Assembly (NCBI RefSeq): GCF_900094565.1
Contig: NZ_FMAF01000023.1
Location: 30,817 to 94,816 of the forward strand
DNA: 64,000 bases
Source: Martinezella lusitana
Lineage (GTDB): Bacteria > Pseudomonadota > Alphaproteobacteria > Rhizobiales > Rhizobiaceae
Reading direction: 5' to 3'
The notes under the pieces are model-generated. The model saw only the letters and a list, made by a program, of their open reading frames with translations. It was not told the DNA's origin and searched no databases. Below, in pieces: positions 50,662 to 59,510 of this stretch. A program made the translations under genes and the position numbers. How positions within the stretch are numbered: the first letter of the stretch is position 1; the number at the start of each line of letters is the position of its first letter.

Positions 50662-53544
50662 TCAGGATAATCCCTTTCGCGCGACTTCATCTTGCCGCGC
50701 GAGGGCCTCAAGCAACCTACGGGCCTTCGCAACGCTCGCGCAAGGCAGTGCGTCATCGAATTCGGCATATACCGGCGAAAGCAGCTCGGCCGCCGCCTGC
50801 CGGTCGGTTTCGGCCCACAACTCCGCCAGCGACGTCGAGGCGCGCAGCTGGAAGAAAAGAGCGCCGCTTTCCCGCGCGGTCTCCGCAGCGAGCAACAAGG
50901 TTTCTGAGGCACCGGCCAGATCGCCGTCCAGCCGCTGAAGCAGACCGCGCACGCGGAGCAGTTCCGGCCGGGACCAGTGCTCGCCCTGTCTGTCGGCACG
51001 GTTGAAAGCAGCGCTCAAGCTGTCGCGCGCGAGCGCGATGCGTCCGTGACGCAACGCAGCTTCCGCAAGGATTGAGAGGTAAAACGGCACCCGAACGAGG
51101 AAATTGTTGGCGATGAGTTGCTCGGTAGCCTGGCGCATCGTGCCGACCCCTTCTGCGTCGCCGTCCATGCACGCGAGCACACCCTTGTAAAAACGGCAGA
51201 CCGGTTGCCAAATCGCGATTTCGCGCAGGGTGAGATTGCGGGCAAGCGCCGCGACGTGCTGCCGCGCAATCTCGGATTCACCGGACCATAAGGCGATGGG
51301 AAGGGCAGCCTGCGCAAGAGCATTGGAATGCGAGACGAGATGATCGCTTGAGATGCTGTGTCCGAGCGCGTCCCGAAGTGCCGCAGCCGCCTCCCTACGA
51401 TCTCCGGCAACCCAGGCCGCCATCGCCAACGCCACCCGGATCGATACGAACCGATCCATCTGGAAGCGGGCCATGCCAGATTGCTTCTCGGTCGCTGCGT
51501 AGTCGCGCGCGAGCCGTTTCAGGTCATCGTTCGCATGCCTGACATCGCCGCAGTAGAAGACGGCCATGAGCCTGACGCGCTCGCCCTCGGCAGCCACCTG
51601 TCGGTCCTCTTGCTGGCCGGCCGCGAGCCGCGCAAATTGCGTTAGCGTCGCCATCGTCTGCCGGTGCCGCCCGGTGAAGCTTTGCAATATGCCGAGGCCC
51701 CATAATGTGCGGAACTGGTAGTCGACGTTGTCGATCTGTCGCGCCAGTTGATTTGCCTCCATCCATGCAGAGTCGGCTTCTGGGCCGAGACGGTCGGAGA
51801 AATTGAGACCCGAGGCATAGGATGCGATGAGCTTCATCTTCACCGCGGGTTCGCAGCGCGACAAGGCTTCGACACATTGCAGCGCCCGTTCGACACGTCG
51901 CCGGCTTTCCGCGACCATCGACAATTCGTCCCAAAGCGGAATTGCGGCACTCGTCAGGCGTACGCCGACCTCGTGCTCAAGGCCATCTCCCAACGCCCAG
52001 TCGATCGCCTTGCGCAAGTCGTTGATGCGCGGTTCGTAGGAGGCGGTCCATTCCTTCCTCGGCCGCCAGTACCACTCCGCCTCGGCTTGCTCGAACAGCC
52101 GGAGGAGATAGTGCGCGTGGCTCGATTGCGCATCAACTGCCTCTCCTGCCGTTTCGAGCCGTTCGCCGGTGAAACTGCGCGTACTGTCGAGCAGCCGATA
52201 GCGTGTTCCGCTCGCATCGTGCGTGGTCGACAAAAGCGACTTCGCGGCAAGGCTTTCGGTGTACATCGCGATCTCCTCGATGCTTCTGTCGATGTGGCTG
52301 GCCACACCGATGACATCGGCAAGAGAAAAGCTTGCCGAGAATACCGACAAAAGACGCAGGAGCCTGGCCTCGTCCTTTGAGAGAAGCTGGTAGCTCCAAT
52401 CCAATGTCGCAAGCAGCGTCTGGTGCCGCTGAGGAGTTCCACCCAAACGGGCGATGAGCGGAGTGAAACTTTCCTTCAGAAGGTTGAGCAAGGCCGGCGG
52501 CTTTAAGGCCGGCAGCCTGGATGCGGCCAGTTCGATCGCCAGCGCAATCCCGTCGAGCCGGCGGCATATCGCCGATATGGCGGGAAAGTCGGCATCATCG
52601 ACCTGGTAGCCGTATGCCGCATGCGCCCGCTTCACGAAGAGCTCGACGGCTGGAAAGGCCATGGCCTCCACGCGGTTCTCGCCGCCCTGCTCATCCGGGA
52701 ATGGAAGCGGCGACAAGCGATAGACGCTTTCGGATCGCGCCCGCAGCGGCTCCCGGCTCGTTGCGATGACATGAAGACCCGGAAGAGCGAGCGTCAGGTG
52801 TTCCGCGATCGCAGAAGCGGTACTGAGAACGTGCTCGCAATTGTCGAGTATCAGCAGCATTTCGCGATCGCGCAGCGTCTCGACGATGCCGGCAAGCATG
52901 TTCGTCCATTTGCCGCCGGCCCCCAGAGACGCCGCTATCGTGGCATCCACGAGTTGTGGGTCGCCGATGGCAGCAAGATCGACAAAACAAACGCCGTCGC
53001 GAAAGCGGTCAAGCAGACTTTGCGTCAGTCTGACAGCGAGCGTCGTCTTGCCTACCCCGGCTGGCCCCACGATCGTGAGGAGCTTGCATTCAGAAAGCTT
53101 GGCGACAAGGTCTGCAATTGCGCGGTCGCGACCGACGACCTCCGTCTGTAGAGGCAATTCCGAGCCCGCTGCCTTGGGTGTCTCGAGCGGGGGCTGGTGG
53201 TCTCCTCCGTACACACGCAACGGTGCAACGAAGCGATAACCGCGGCCGCTCACCGTGGCGATGCACGACAGCCCGGAGGCCGTTCCCGAAAGGGCGCGGC
53301 GCAAGGCTGCGATGTTGACCTTCAGATTGCCCTCATGGACGAAGGTGGCCGGCCAGGCGTACCGTATCAACTGGTCCTTGCCGACGACCTCCCCCGCGTG
53401 GATGACGAGCAGGTGGAGAAGATCGAGAGCCCGCGCTCCAATGCGCAGCGGCTTTTCGCCAAGCGTCAGGAGTTGCCGGTCTGGAATGAACCGGTAGTCC
53501 CCGAAACAGTATGTTTTGCCGTCTAGTCTGCCGGATTGTTCCAT
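50662..53544 (-). CDS. Winged-helix / NB-ATPase / TPR-like large regulator
   Basis: This 960-residue regulator starts at the ATG at 53544 (MEQSGRLDGKTYCFGDYRFI). An OmpR-type winged helix spans about 12-108 (LDLLHLLVIHAGEVVGKDQL and VSGRGYRFVAPL). An NB/STAND ATPase core follows, with Walker A GPAGVGKTT at 160-168, a LLILDNCEHVLSTASAIAEH sensor and the ATSREPLRARSES arm. A long helical TPR-like C-terminal half (about 500-960) is rich in Ala/Arg. The layout matches STAND-type transcriptional regulators near oxidoreductase genes. It is divergent from the GlcG-like/IorAB-like genes and probably activates them. It may sense a ligand through the helical array. Confidence 0.85.
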   Translation of the reverse strand: MEQSGRLDGKTYCFGDYRFIPDRQLLTLGEKPLRIGARALDLLHLLVIHAGEVVGKDQLIRYAWPATFVHEGNLKVNIAALRRALSGTASGLSCIATVSGRGYRFVAPLRVYGGDHQPPLETPKAAGSELPLQTEVVGRDRAIADLVAKLSECKLLTIVGPAGVGKTTLAVRLTQSLLDRFRDGVCFVDLAAIGDPQLVDATIAASLGAGGKWTNMLAGIVETLRDREMLLILDNCEHVLSTASAIAEHLTLALPGLHVIATSREPLRARSESVYRLSPLPFPDEQGGENRVEAMAFPAVELFVKRAHAAYGYQVDDADFPAISAICRRLDGIALAIELAASRLPALKPPALLNLLKESFTPLIARLGGTPQRHQTLLATLDWSYQLLSKDEARLLRLLSVFSASFSLADVIGVASHIDRSIEEIAMYTESLAAKSLLSTTHDASGTRYRLLDSTRSFTGERLETAGEAVDAQSSHAHYLLRLFEQAEAEWYWRPRKEWTASYEPRINDLRKAIDWALGDGLEHEVGVRLTSAAIPLWDELSMVAESRRRVERALQCVEALSRCEPAVKMKLIASYASGLNFSDRLGPEADSAWMEANQLARQIDNVDYQFRTLWGLGILQSFTGRHRQTMATLTQFARLAAGQQEDRQVAAEGERVRLMAVFYCGDVRHANDDLKRLARDYAATEKQSGMARFQMDRFVSIRVALAMAAWVAGDRREAAAALRDALGHSISSDHLVSHSNALAQAALPIALWSGESEIARQHVAALARNLTLREIAIWQPVCRFYKGVLACMDGDAEGVGTMRQATEQLIANNFLVRVPFYLSILAEAALRHGRIALARDSLSAAFNRADRQGEHWSRPELLRVRGLLQRLDGDLAGASETLLLAAETARESGALFFQLRASTSLAELWAETDRQAAAELLSPVYAEFDDALPCASVAKARRLLEALARQDEVARKGLS

Positions 53545-53721
53545 GCACTCACGAATAACTTCCCAATGAAACTTGACGTTTCGAGGTGCGCCCCACGCCC
53601 AGCCTGGGGAGCTTTCGCAGGCCATCGAATTTAACCCTCTTTTTACCTCGGCGCCATCCACACGCATATAGCTTAGGAAACATCGATCACCGTTGAAGAG
53701 CAACCCGAGACGATAAAGACG

Positions 53722-54100
53722 ATGCCTTGTTCTCGCACCACCCTCAGTCTCTCCGATGCGAAGCGGATGCTGGCGGCGGGCGAAGCCGAAGCCGCAAGCG
53801 TCGGCATTGCCTACAACATAGCCGTCGTGGATCAGGGGTGGCGCGCTTGTAGCATTTGCGATCTCGCCATCGGCAAGGCATTGACTGCGCGTTTATTCAA
53901 TAAGACCACCGTCTCTGGGCCAGTTGGCGCAACCCGGTGCGCCGCTCTTCGGCATAGAGCAAAGCAATGGCGGGCGGGTCATCATCTTCGGCGGCGGAGT
54001 GCCGGTGCGCATCGCCATTCCACTGCTGAGGAATAGCGATGGCAAAAAAGCGTTCGTCGAAACCGAAAGAATTCGCCTTACGCTCCCCTCTGCCGAGGCC
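53722..54100 (+). pseudogene. GlcG/HbpS-like heme-binding protein, decayed
   Basis: The first frame reads MPCSRTTLSLSDAKRMLAAG, then EAEAASVGIAYNIAVVDQGW, as in GlcG/HbpS proteins. Next comes a gap in the family pattern, CDLAIGKALTARLFNKTT, and a frame change near 53915. The next frame reads LGQLAQPGAPLFGIEQSNGG and RVIIFGGGVPVRI, the following conserved piece. The C-terminal part is lost. At least one deletion and one frameshift are implied. These proteins often accompany oxidoreductase operons such as the one that follows. Confidence 0.75.
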
Positions 54101-54212
54101 TAATCGCTGGTTAAAAAAGGTAAATTCTGGCGGATTGTCCTTTGCAGCGTTGGAAGCCGCCGGTACGTTTGCATGCAATAGCCAAGTGCCAGCAAACTAA
54201 GGAAGGCTTGCG

Positions 54213-54674
54213 ATGTTCGATATCGTTGTGAATGGCTCGAGGCACCAAGTCGACGTGATACCCGAGATGCCTTTGCTCTGGGTACTGCGCGATGAGCTTG
54301 GCATTACAAGTCCGAAGTATGGCTGCGGAATAGCCCAATGCGGCGCCTGCACGGTGCAAGTCGACGGTGAGGCCGTGCGCTCCTGCCAAGCGCGCATCGC
54401 AGACGTTGCCGGCAAGGCGATAACCACGATCGAAGGGGTTGGCAACGGCAAGCTGCACCCGGTGCAGGAGGCTTGGATCGAGCACCAGGTTGCGCAGTGC
54501 GGATACTGCCAGACGGGCCAGATGATCCAGGTGATCTCGCTGCTTAAAACGCATCCCAAACCGACCGATGAGGATATCAACGAGGTCATGTCGGGCAATC
54601 TCTGCCGATGCGGCACGTATGAGCGCATCCGCGTCGCGATCCACGCAGCCGCGGAAAAGATCGGAGGTAAGTGA
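54213..54674 (+). CDS. (2Fe-2S)-binding small subunit of molybdenum hydroxylase (isoquinoline 1-oxidoreductase type)
   Basis: This 153-residue electron-transfer subunit holds two [2Fe-2S] clusters. The plant-type cluster uses Cys38, 43, 46 and 58 (YGCGIAQCGACTV). The second uses Cys96, 99, 131 and 133 (QCGYCQTGQ and NLCRCGTY). All eight ligands are present. It passes electrons from the Mo-subunit. The large subunit begins one base after its stop, so the two are co-translated. It has no signal, and is probably carried out of the cell as a complex by the TAT leader of the large subunit. Confidence 0.92.
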   Translation: MFDIVVNGSRHQVDVIPEMPLLWVLRDELGITSPKYGCGIAQCGACTVQVDGEAVRSCQARIADVAGKAITTIEGVGNGKLHPVQEAWIEHQVAQCGYCQTGQMIQVISLLKTHPKPTDEDINEVMSGNLCRCGTYERIRVAIHAAAEKIGGK

Positions 54675-54675
54675 G

Positions 54676-56934
54676 ATGGGCACGATGCCGGTGCTTTCCC
54701 GCCGCGCCTTCGTATTCGGCTCCGCTGCCGTCGCCGGAGGTGTGGTGTTTGGGTCCTATGGTCAGGCTCAGGACAATCCCGCTTCTCCCGGCACGACTAA
54801 CCCGCTGGCGGCGGACCTCGGCCCGGACTCGGTCGCCTTCAATCCATGGGTCGAGATCAGCCCCGACAGGATCACGCTTATCGCACAGCATGCCGACATC
54901 GGACAGGGTGTTGGTTCCATTCAGCCGATTATGATCGCGGAGGAACTAGATCTAGAACTCGGCCAGTTCGAGGTCCGTTTCGCCGGCCCCAGCCCCGCCT
55001 ACTTCAACACCGGATTCGCGCACGAGATCGCCCCTTTCATGGCGGCGGACCAGAGCCTTGAAGCCGAGAAGGGCCGCGTGGCTGCGCTGGAATGGCTGAG
55101 GCAGTCGGGCCTGCAGATGACCGGAGGCTCGAGCGCAATTCCCGACACCTACGAAAAGCTACGCGTCGCCGGAGCAGTTGCCCGCGAGACGCTGAAAGCT
55201 GCCGCGGCTAGGCGGAGCGGCGCCGCCATTGCCGATATTCGCACCGAGGCTGGCCACGTCATCCTGCCAGACGGAACAAGAATGCCATATGTCGCGCTTT
55301 CGGCCGAAGCGGCGAAAATACCGCCGGTCACGGACGTCAAGCTGCGCAACCCGTCGCAGTGGCGCTTGATCGGCAAACCGATGGAGCGGCTCGACATACG
55401 CGCCAAGGTGACGGGCGAGATTATTTTCGGCATCGATCGCAAGATGGACGGCATGGTCTATGCGGCAGTCAAACTCAATCCCAATAAGGGCCAGCCGATC
55501 AGGTCGTATGACGCGAGCAAGGCGCAGTCGATGCCGGGTGTCAGTGAGATCCTGAAGATATCCAACGGCATCGCTGTCATAGCGACGAACAGCTGGTATG
55601 CGATGCAGGCGGCGGAGCGCGTCGAGTGCGTGTGGGAACCGTCCAGATATCCGCCCGATCAAGATGGGCACTGGGACATCGTGCGTTCCTCCTTCACCGC
55701 GGAATTCCTCGCCAAGCAGTGGCGTAACGACGGCGATATCGATGCCGGTCTGAAAGAGGGGACATTGCTCGAGGCGGAGTATCGAGCGCCCTATGTCGGC
55801 CACCAGCCGCTGGAACCGCTCAACGGCATCGGCATAGTGACCGACGACAGGATGGAAATCTGGGTTGGCCACCAGCCGCCGCAATCGGTGCAGTACATTG
55901 CGGCCAAAGCAATTGGCATGAAGCCCGAACAGGTCACCTTCCACAACGAGTGGTCGGGCGGAAGCTTCGGCCACCGCCTGGAATTCGAAAACGTCAGGGC
56001 GCTTGCCGAGATCGCGAACCAACTGCGCGGGACGCCCGTGAAGATCGTCTTCTCGCGCGAACAGGACTTCCTGCAAGATATCCCGCGGCAGATTGCGATA
56101 GGCAGGTATCGAGGCAGTGTCAAGGACGGCAAAATCGTGGCAGCCGATGTCCAAGTGGCCTCAACGCCTCCCTTCAAGGAGCTGTTGGGGCGGATGGATA
56201 TGCCGCCGAATGCCCCAGACGGCCAATTGGCCGTGGGTATCTGGAACATGTACTACGACATCCCGAATTACCGCGCGGCGAGTTTCGAGGTGCAGGGCGT
56301 GTCGCCGACTACCACCTGGCGGTCGGTTGGCGCTTCGGCCAATGGTTTTTTCACAGAGAGCTTCATCGACGAACTGATCCATGCGGCCGGACTCGATCCG
56401 CTCCAGGCGCGCATCGACATGTGCAAGATTCCTATCTACCGGACGCTTCTGCAAACGGTCGGCGACATGGCCGGCTGGAACGGACCGCTCGGCAACGGAA
56501 AGGGCCGCGGCGTCGCCTTCGTCGAGGCCTTCGGCACGGCAGTTGCCGAGATCGTCGAAGTGACCATGACGGATTCCGGCATCAGGATCGACAAGGTCTG
56601 GGTGGCAGCCGATGTCGGCAAGATCGTCGATCCCGTCAATTTCGAAAACCAAGTGCAGGGCGGCGTTGTCTGGGGTCTCGGCCATGCTATGAACTGCGAA
56701 CTCACCTATGCAAACGGGTCAGTCCAGCAGACCAACTACAATCACCACGAAGCTATGCGGATGTATCAGTGTCCGGTGATCGAGGTGCGCGGGCTGGAGA
56801 ACGACTACACGGTGCGCGGCATCGGCGAACCGCCGGTACCTCCGGCGGCGCCGGCGCTCGCTAACGCCATTTTCGCCGCGACCGGCAAGCGCATCCGCGA
56901 GATGCCGTTCAACAAATTCATAGACTTCGTTTGA
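54676..56934 (+). CDS. Molybdenum-binding large subunit (isoquinoline 1-oxidoreductase beta type)
   Basis: This 752-residue molybdopterin subunit of the xanthine dehydrogenase superfamily has a TAT leader (LSRRAFVFGSAAVAGGVVFG). The Moco region contains HADIGQGVGSIQPIMIAEEL and GGSFGHRLEFENVRALAEIA. The C-terminal active-site Glu is in the segment GIGEPPVPPAAPALANAIF. It starts one base after the small-subunit stop. With the TAT leader and a cytochrome gene next, it is a periplasmic aldehyde or N-heterocycle hydroxylase. The substrate is not readable. A CO-dehydrogenase-type FAD subunit is absent, as expected for the two-subunit class. Confidence 0.9.
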   Translation: MGTMPVLSRRAFVFGSAAVAGGVVFGSYGQAQDNPASPGTTNPLAADLGPDSVAFNPWVEISPDRITLIAQHADIGQGVGSIQPIMIAEELDLELGQFEVRFAGPSPAYFNTGFAHEIAPFMAADQSLEAEKGRVAALEWLRQSGLQMTGGSSAIPDTYEKLRVAGAVARETLKAAAARRSGAAIADIRTEAGHVILPDGTRMPYVALSAEAAKIPPVTDVKLRNPSQWRLIGKPMERLDIRAKVTGEIIFGIDRKMDGMVYAAVKLNPNKGQPIRSYDASKAQSMPGVSEILKISNGIAVIATNSWYAMQAAERVECVWEPSRYPPDQDGHWDIVRSSFTAEFLAKQWRNDGDIDAGLKEGTLLEAEYRAPYVGHQPLEPLNGIGIVTDDRMEIWVGHQPPQSVQYIAAKAIGMKPEQVTFHNEWSGGSFGHRLEFENVRALAEIANQLRGTPVKIVFSREQDFLQDIPRQIAIGRYRGSVKDGKIVAADVQVASTPPFKELLGRMDMPPNAPDGQLAVGIWNMYYDIPNYRAASFEVQGVSPTTTWRSVGASANGFFTESFIDELIHAAGLDPLQARIDMCKIPIYRTLLQTVGDMAGWNGPLGNGKGRGVAFVEAFGTAVAEIVEVTMTDSGIRIDKVWVAADVGKIVDPVNFENQVQGGVVWGLGHAMNCELTYANGSVQQTNYNHHEAMRMYQCPVIEVRGLENDYTVRGIGEPPVPPAAPALANAIFAATGKRIREMPFNKFIDFV

Positions 56935-56945
56935 GAGGCGCGGTC

Positions 56946-57578
56946 ATGGACAGAACTCTGATTGCCGCTGTACTCGCTGCTTGGATAATGGCCCCTCTCA
57001 CGGCGATGGTCTACGCCGAAGGTGAAGGTTCCAGGGATGCCCTGGCCCCGGGTAGCGTGAGCCGTGTGGCAGGTATGGAAGCATGGAAACGAATCGAGGC
57101 GGTTGTTACCCATCCACGCTGCGCAAATTGCCATGTGGACGCAGGCGGTATTCCGATCTGGACCCCTGCCGGTGAAACGAGGTCTCGCGTTCACGGGATG
57201 AACATCCATGGGGGGGTGAGCAGGATTGGCGCCGAGGCGGCACCCTGTTCGACCTGCCATATGACGTCCACTCTCCCGAACGACCCTGCACCCGCGCCGC
57301 CGCGCGCCGGCATTCCTTGGCAGCTCGCTCCGGTGGAGTTTCTTTGGTACGGCCGAAGTAGCGCCGAAATCTGCAAGCAGCTCAGGGATCCAGCCCGCAA
57401 CGGCGGCCGCGATGCCGTCGCCCTGCTCGCTCATCTTCGACACGATGCATCATTAAACGGGTTCATTCCGCGAGGGTGGGAGCCTGGGGAGGGTCGCAGC
57501 ACGCCGCCGGGAACCTTCGAGGATCACTTGCGGGACATGGCGGAATGGGGAGCCGCCGGACAGCCATGCCCGGAATGA
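56946..57578 (+). CDS. Diheme cytochrome c, electron acceptor for the hydroxylase
   Basis: This 210-residue protein has an N-terminal signal (LIAAVLAAWIMAPLTAMVYA) and two heme c motifs, CANCH at residues 59-63 and CSTCH at 101-105. A long non-heme tail follows. The start at 56946 has GAGAGG upstream; the frame can be read from 56931, overlapping the end of the Mo-subunit gene. It lies eleven bases after that gene. It most likely takes electrons from the hydroxylase and passes them to the respiratory chain. This small isoquinoline-oxidoreductase-linked cytochrome family is rarely characterised. Confidence 0.85.
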   Translation: MDRTLIAAVLAAWIMAPLTAMVYAEGEGSRDALAPGSVSRVAGMEAWKRIEAVVTHPRCANCHVDAGGIPIWTPAGETRSRVHGMNIHGGVSRIGAEAAPCSTCHMTSTLPNDPAPAPPRAGIPWQLAPVEFLWYGRSSAEICKQLRDPARNGGRDAVALLAHLRHDASLNGFIPRGWEPGEGRSTPPGTFEDHLRDMAEWGAAGQPCPE

Positions 57579-57721
57579 GCCTGCTTGGTGCGTACGAAAG
57601 ACCGCCCCTGCCGTCATTTCGCACCGACTGAGTGCCTTCACCGGTCGGACCCTGGGTCAGAACAGAGGCGCGAGCGCCGATCCATGTTGTTTCGTTGGCA
57701 CAGACCGATGAGGTGGTATCT

Positions 57722-58433
57722 ATGTTTGGAAAAGCCTATGAAGCTCAGTGTCGGGCAACGAAACTTGCTCCATCCAATGCGCCCCATGAGAACCGGACGC
57801 TCGTTCTTTTTGCGCTTATGCTGGGCAGTTTCTGTATCGGAACGTCCGAGTTCGCGAGCATGGGCATTATCCAATTGTATTCTGCCGATCTCGGTATAAA
57901 TATTCCGACCGCGACGAACGCGGTCACCGGATATGCTTTCGGGGTCGTGCTTGGGGCACCGTTCGTTACGCTTGCGGCGGCGAAGCTCAATCGGCGCAAT
58001 CTCTTGCTGTTTCTGATGGGACTGTGGCTCGTCGGAAACGTCCTGTCGTCGATGACGAGCAATATCGGGCTGTTTACGGTTGCCCGGTTCATAAGCGGCA
58101 TGCCGCAAGGCGCCTACTTTGGAGCGGGAGCAGTTGTGGCGGCCTATTTCTTCGGCGCGGACCGGGCAGGAAAGGCTTTCGCGCTCGTTATGACCGGCCT
58201 GACGGTAGCAACGATCTTTGGATCGCCGTTGGCAACGTTTCTGGGACAGACGCTCGGTTGGCGGAATACCTATCTCGCCATGGCTGCGCTGGGTGCCCTC
58301 ACGCTCCTGGCGCTGTTCCTCTTCGTTCCGCGCACCGAAGCCCTTCACGGAGGCTCCGTCGTGCACGAACTGTCGGGGCTGCGGCGGTGGAATGTCTGGG
58401 CGATGATAATCGTTGCGGCCTTGGGGATATCAA
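57722..58433 (+). pseudogene. MFS transporter (DHA1 type), 3' end lost to IS6
   Basis: Residues 1 to about 237 are the N-terminal half of a drug/sugar-efflux MFS permease: FALMLGSFCIGTSEFASMGI, LNRRNLLLFLMGLWLVGNVL, GMPQGAYFGAGAVVAAYFFG and RNTYLAMAALGALTLLALFL. It breaks at ALGISRR where the IS6 end begins (58434). The remaining frame ends in IS sequence at 58459. It should be about 390 residues, so about 150 are missing. The start ATG at 57722 was chosen by family length; the frame is open from 57632. Confidence 0.85.
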
Positions 58434-59027
58434 GGCGCTGTCAGGTTAACTGGAGCTGAAAGATTTTGCGGCTATCTCGCGGTGATGAGCCAGAGCCCAG
58501 TCAATTATAAACGTCATCGCTTTCCGCCGTCTCTGATTGCCCATGCAGTTTGGCAGTACTTCCGATTTCCATTGAGCCTGCGCCTGATCGGGGAAATGCT
58601 GTTGGAGCGCGGCATCGTCGTTTCGTATGAAACGATCCGATGCTGGGCAAAGAAGTTCGGCCCCGACTATGCCGCCCGCTTGCGGCGGAAAGCGCCCAGC
58701 CCGAATGACGTGTGGCATCTGGATGAGGTGGTCGTGACGATCGGCAGGCGGAAACACTGGCTCTGGCGTGCCGCTCGCGCCTGCCGCTGCGGAAACGGGA
58801 GCGGGTGATGCAGCGGTTCCGTTCGGCAGGCGCGTTGCAACGTTTCGTCAGCGTCTTCTCCGCGGTTCGGAATCTCTTTGTCCCAACCCGCTCGAAAAAG
58901 ACAGCTATCGATGTCCACCTGCATCGCCTGAGGGCGATCGCCCATTGGAGGAATGCGGCAGGCATCGCCGCGTGATTACTGCAAGCCTGCCCATTGCCCA
59001 ACTCGTCTCAATTAACCTGACATCACC
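58434..59027 (+). mobile_element. IS6-family element with internal deletion
   Basis: The inverted ends GGCGCTGTCAGGTTAACTGG (from 58434) and GGTGATGTCAGGTTAATTGA (inward from 59027) bound 594 bp, about 210 bp shorter than usual. The transposase starts at 58485 (MSQSPVNYKRHRFPPSLIAH) and reaches HWLWRAA. It then jumps to the C-terminal part LPLRKRERVMQRFRSAGALQ and ends at 58973-58975. The second Asp and the Glu of the active site are removed, so it cannot transpose on its own. Confidence 0.8.
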
Positions 59028-59385
59028 CGATCTCGGCCTCGACCATTCCGAGGCTCGTTCCTGGCATGCCTGGTACCGCCACATGACGCTCGTCATCGCG
59101 GCTGCAGCGTTCCTCGCCAAGTTGGGCTCCGATTTGCGCCGCAGCGCCGCTGGCAAACCGAACGAAACGAGTCCAAACCCGCCAATCGCCGCCTGACCAA
59201 CAAACTTGCGCTTTTACCAACTGTCGCAGAGATCCGCTATCTGATCACGCGGCTCCTACCGCGACCACCAATCAGGTCTGGCTTCGTTCTCGCATGGTCA
59301 CTCTGGCGACGAAAGCATCAAGCCTACGCAACCAGCGCCCACTACAAAAACAAGTCACAAAACGCAACTTTAGTACTAGGTGAAA
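59028..59385 (+). pseudogene. IS701-family element, 3' end relic
   Basis: The stretch reads DLGLDHSEARSWHAWYRHMT and LVIAAAAFLAK, then KLALLPTVAEIRYLITRLLP and FVLAWSLWRRKHQAYATSAH. This is the C-terminal region of the same transposase family as the element at 38591. The end AACGCAACTTTAGTACTAGG resembles that element's right end and includes a CTAG target. The 5' part is missing; the deleted IS6 sits at the break. Confidence 0.75.
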
Positions 59386-59510
59386 GGCTTTCCCTATACC
59401 CTGGGTGTAGGAATTTCCGCGACTCAGAATTGCGCTTTGAGTCAGGTTTCGATAACGTGCCATTTTGCGTTGAATTGATTGACTTTCTAATAATTGAGGT
59501 ATTTTGCATA

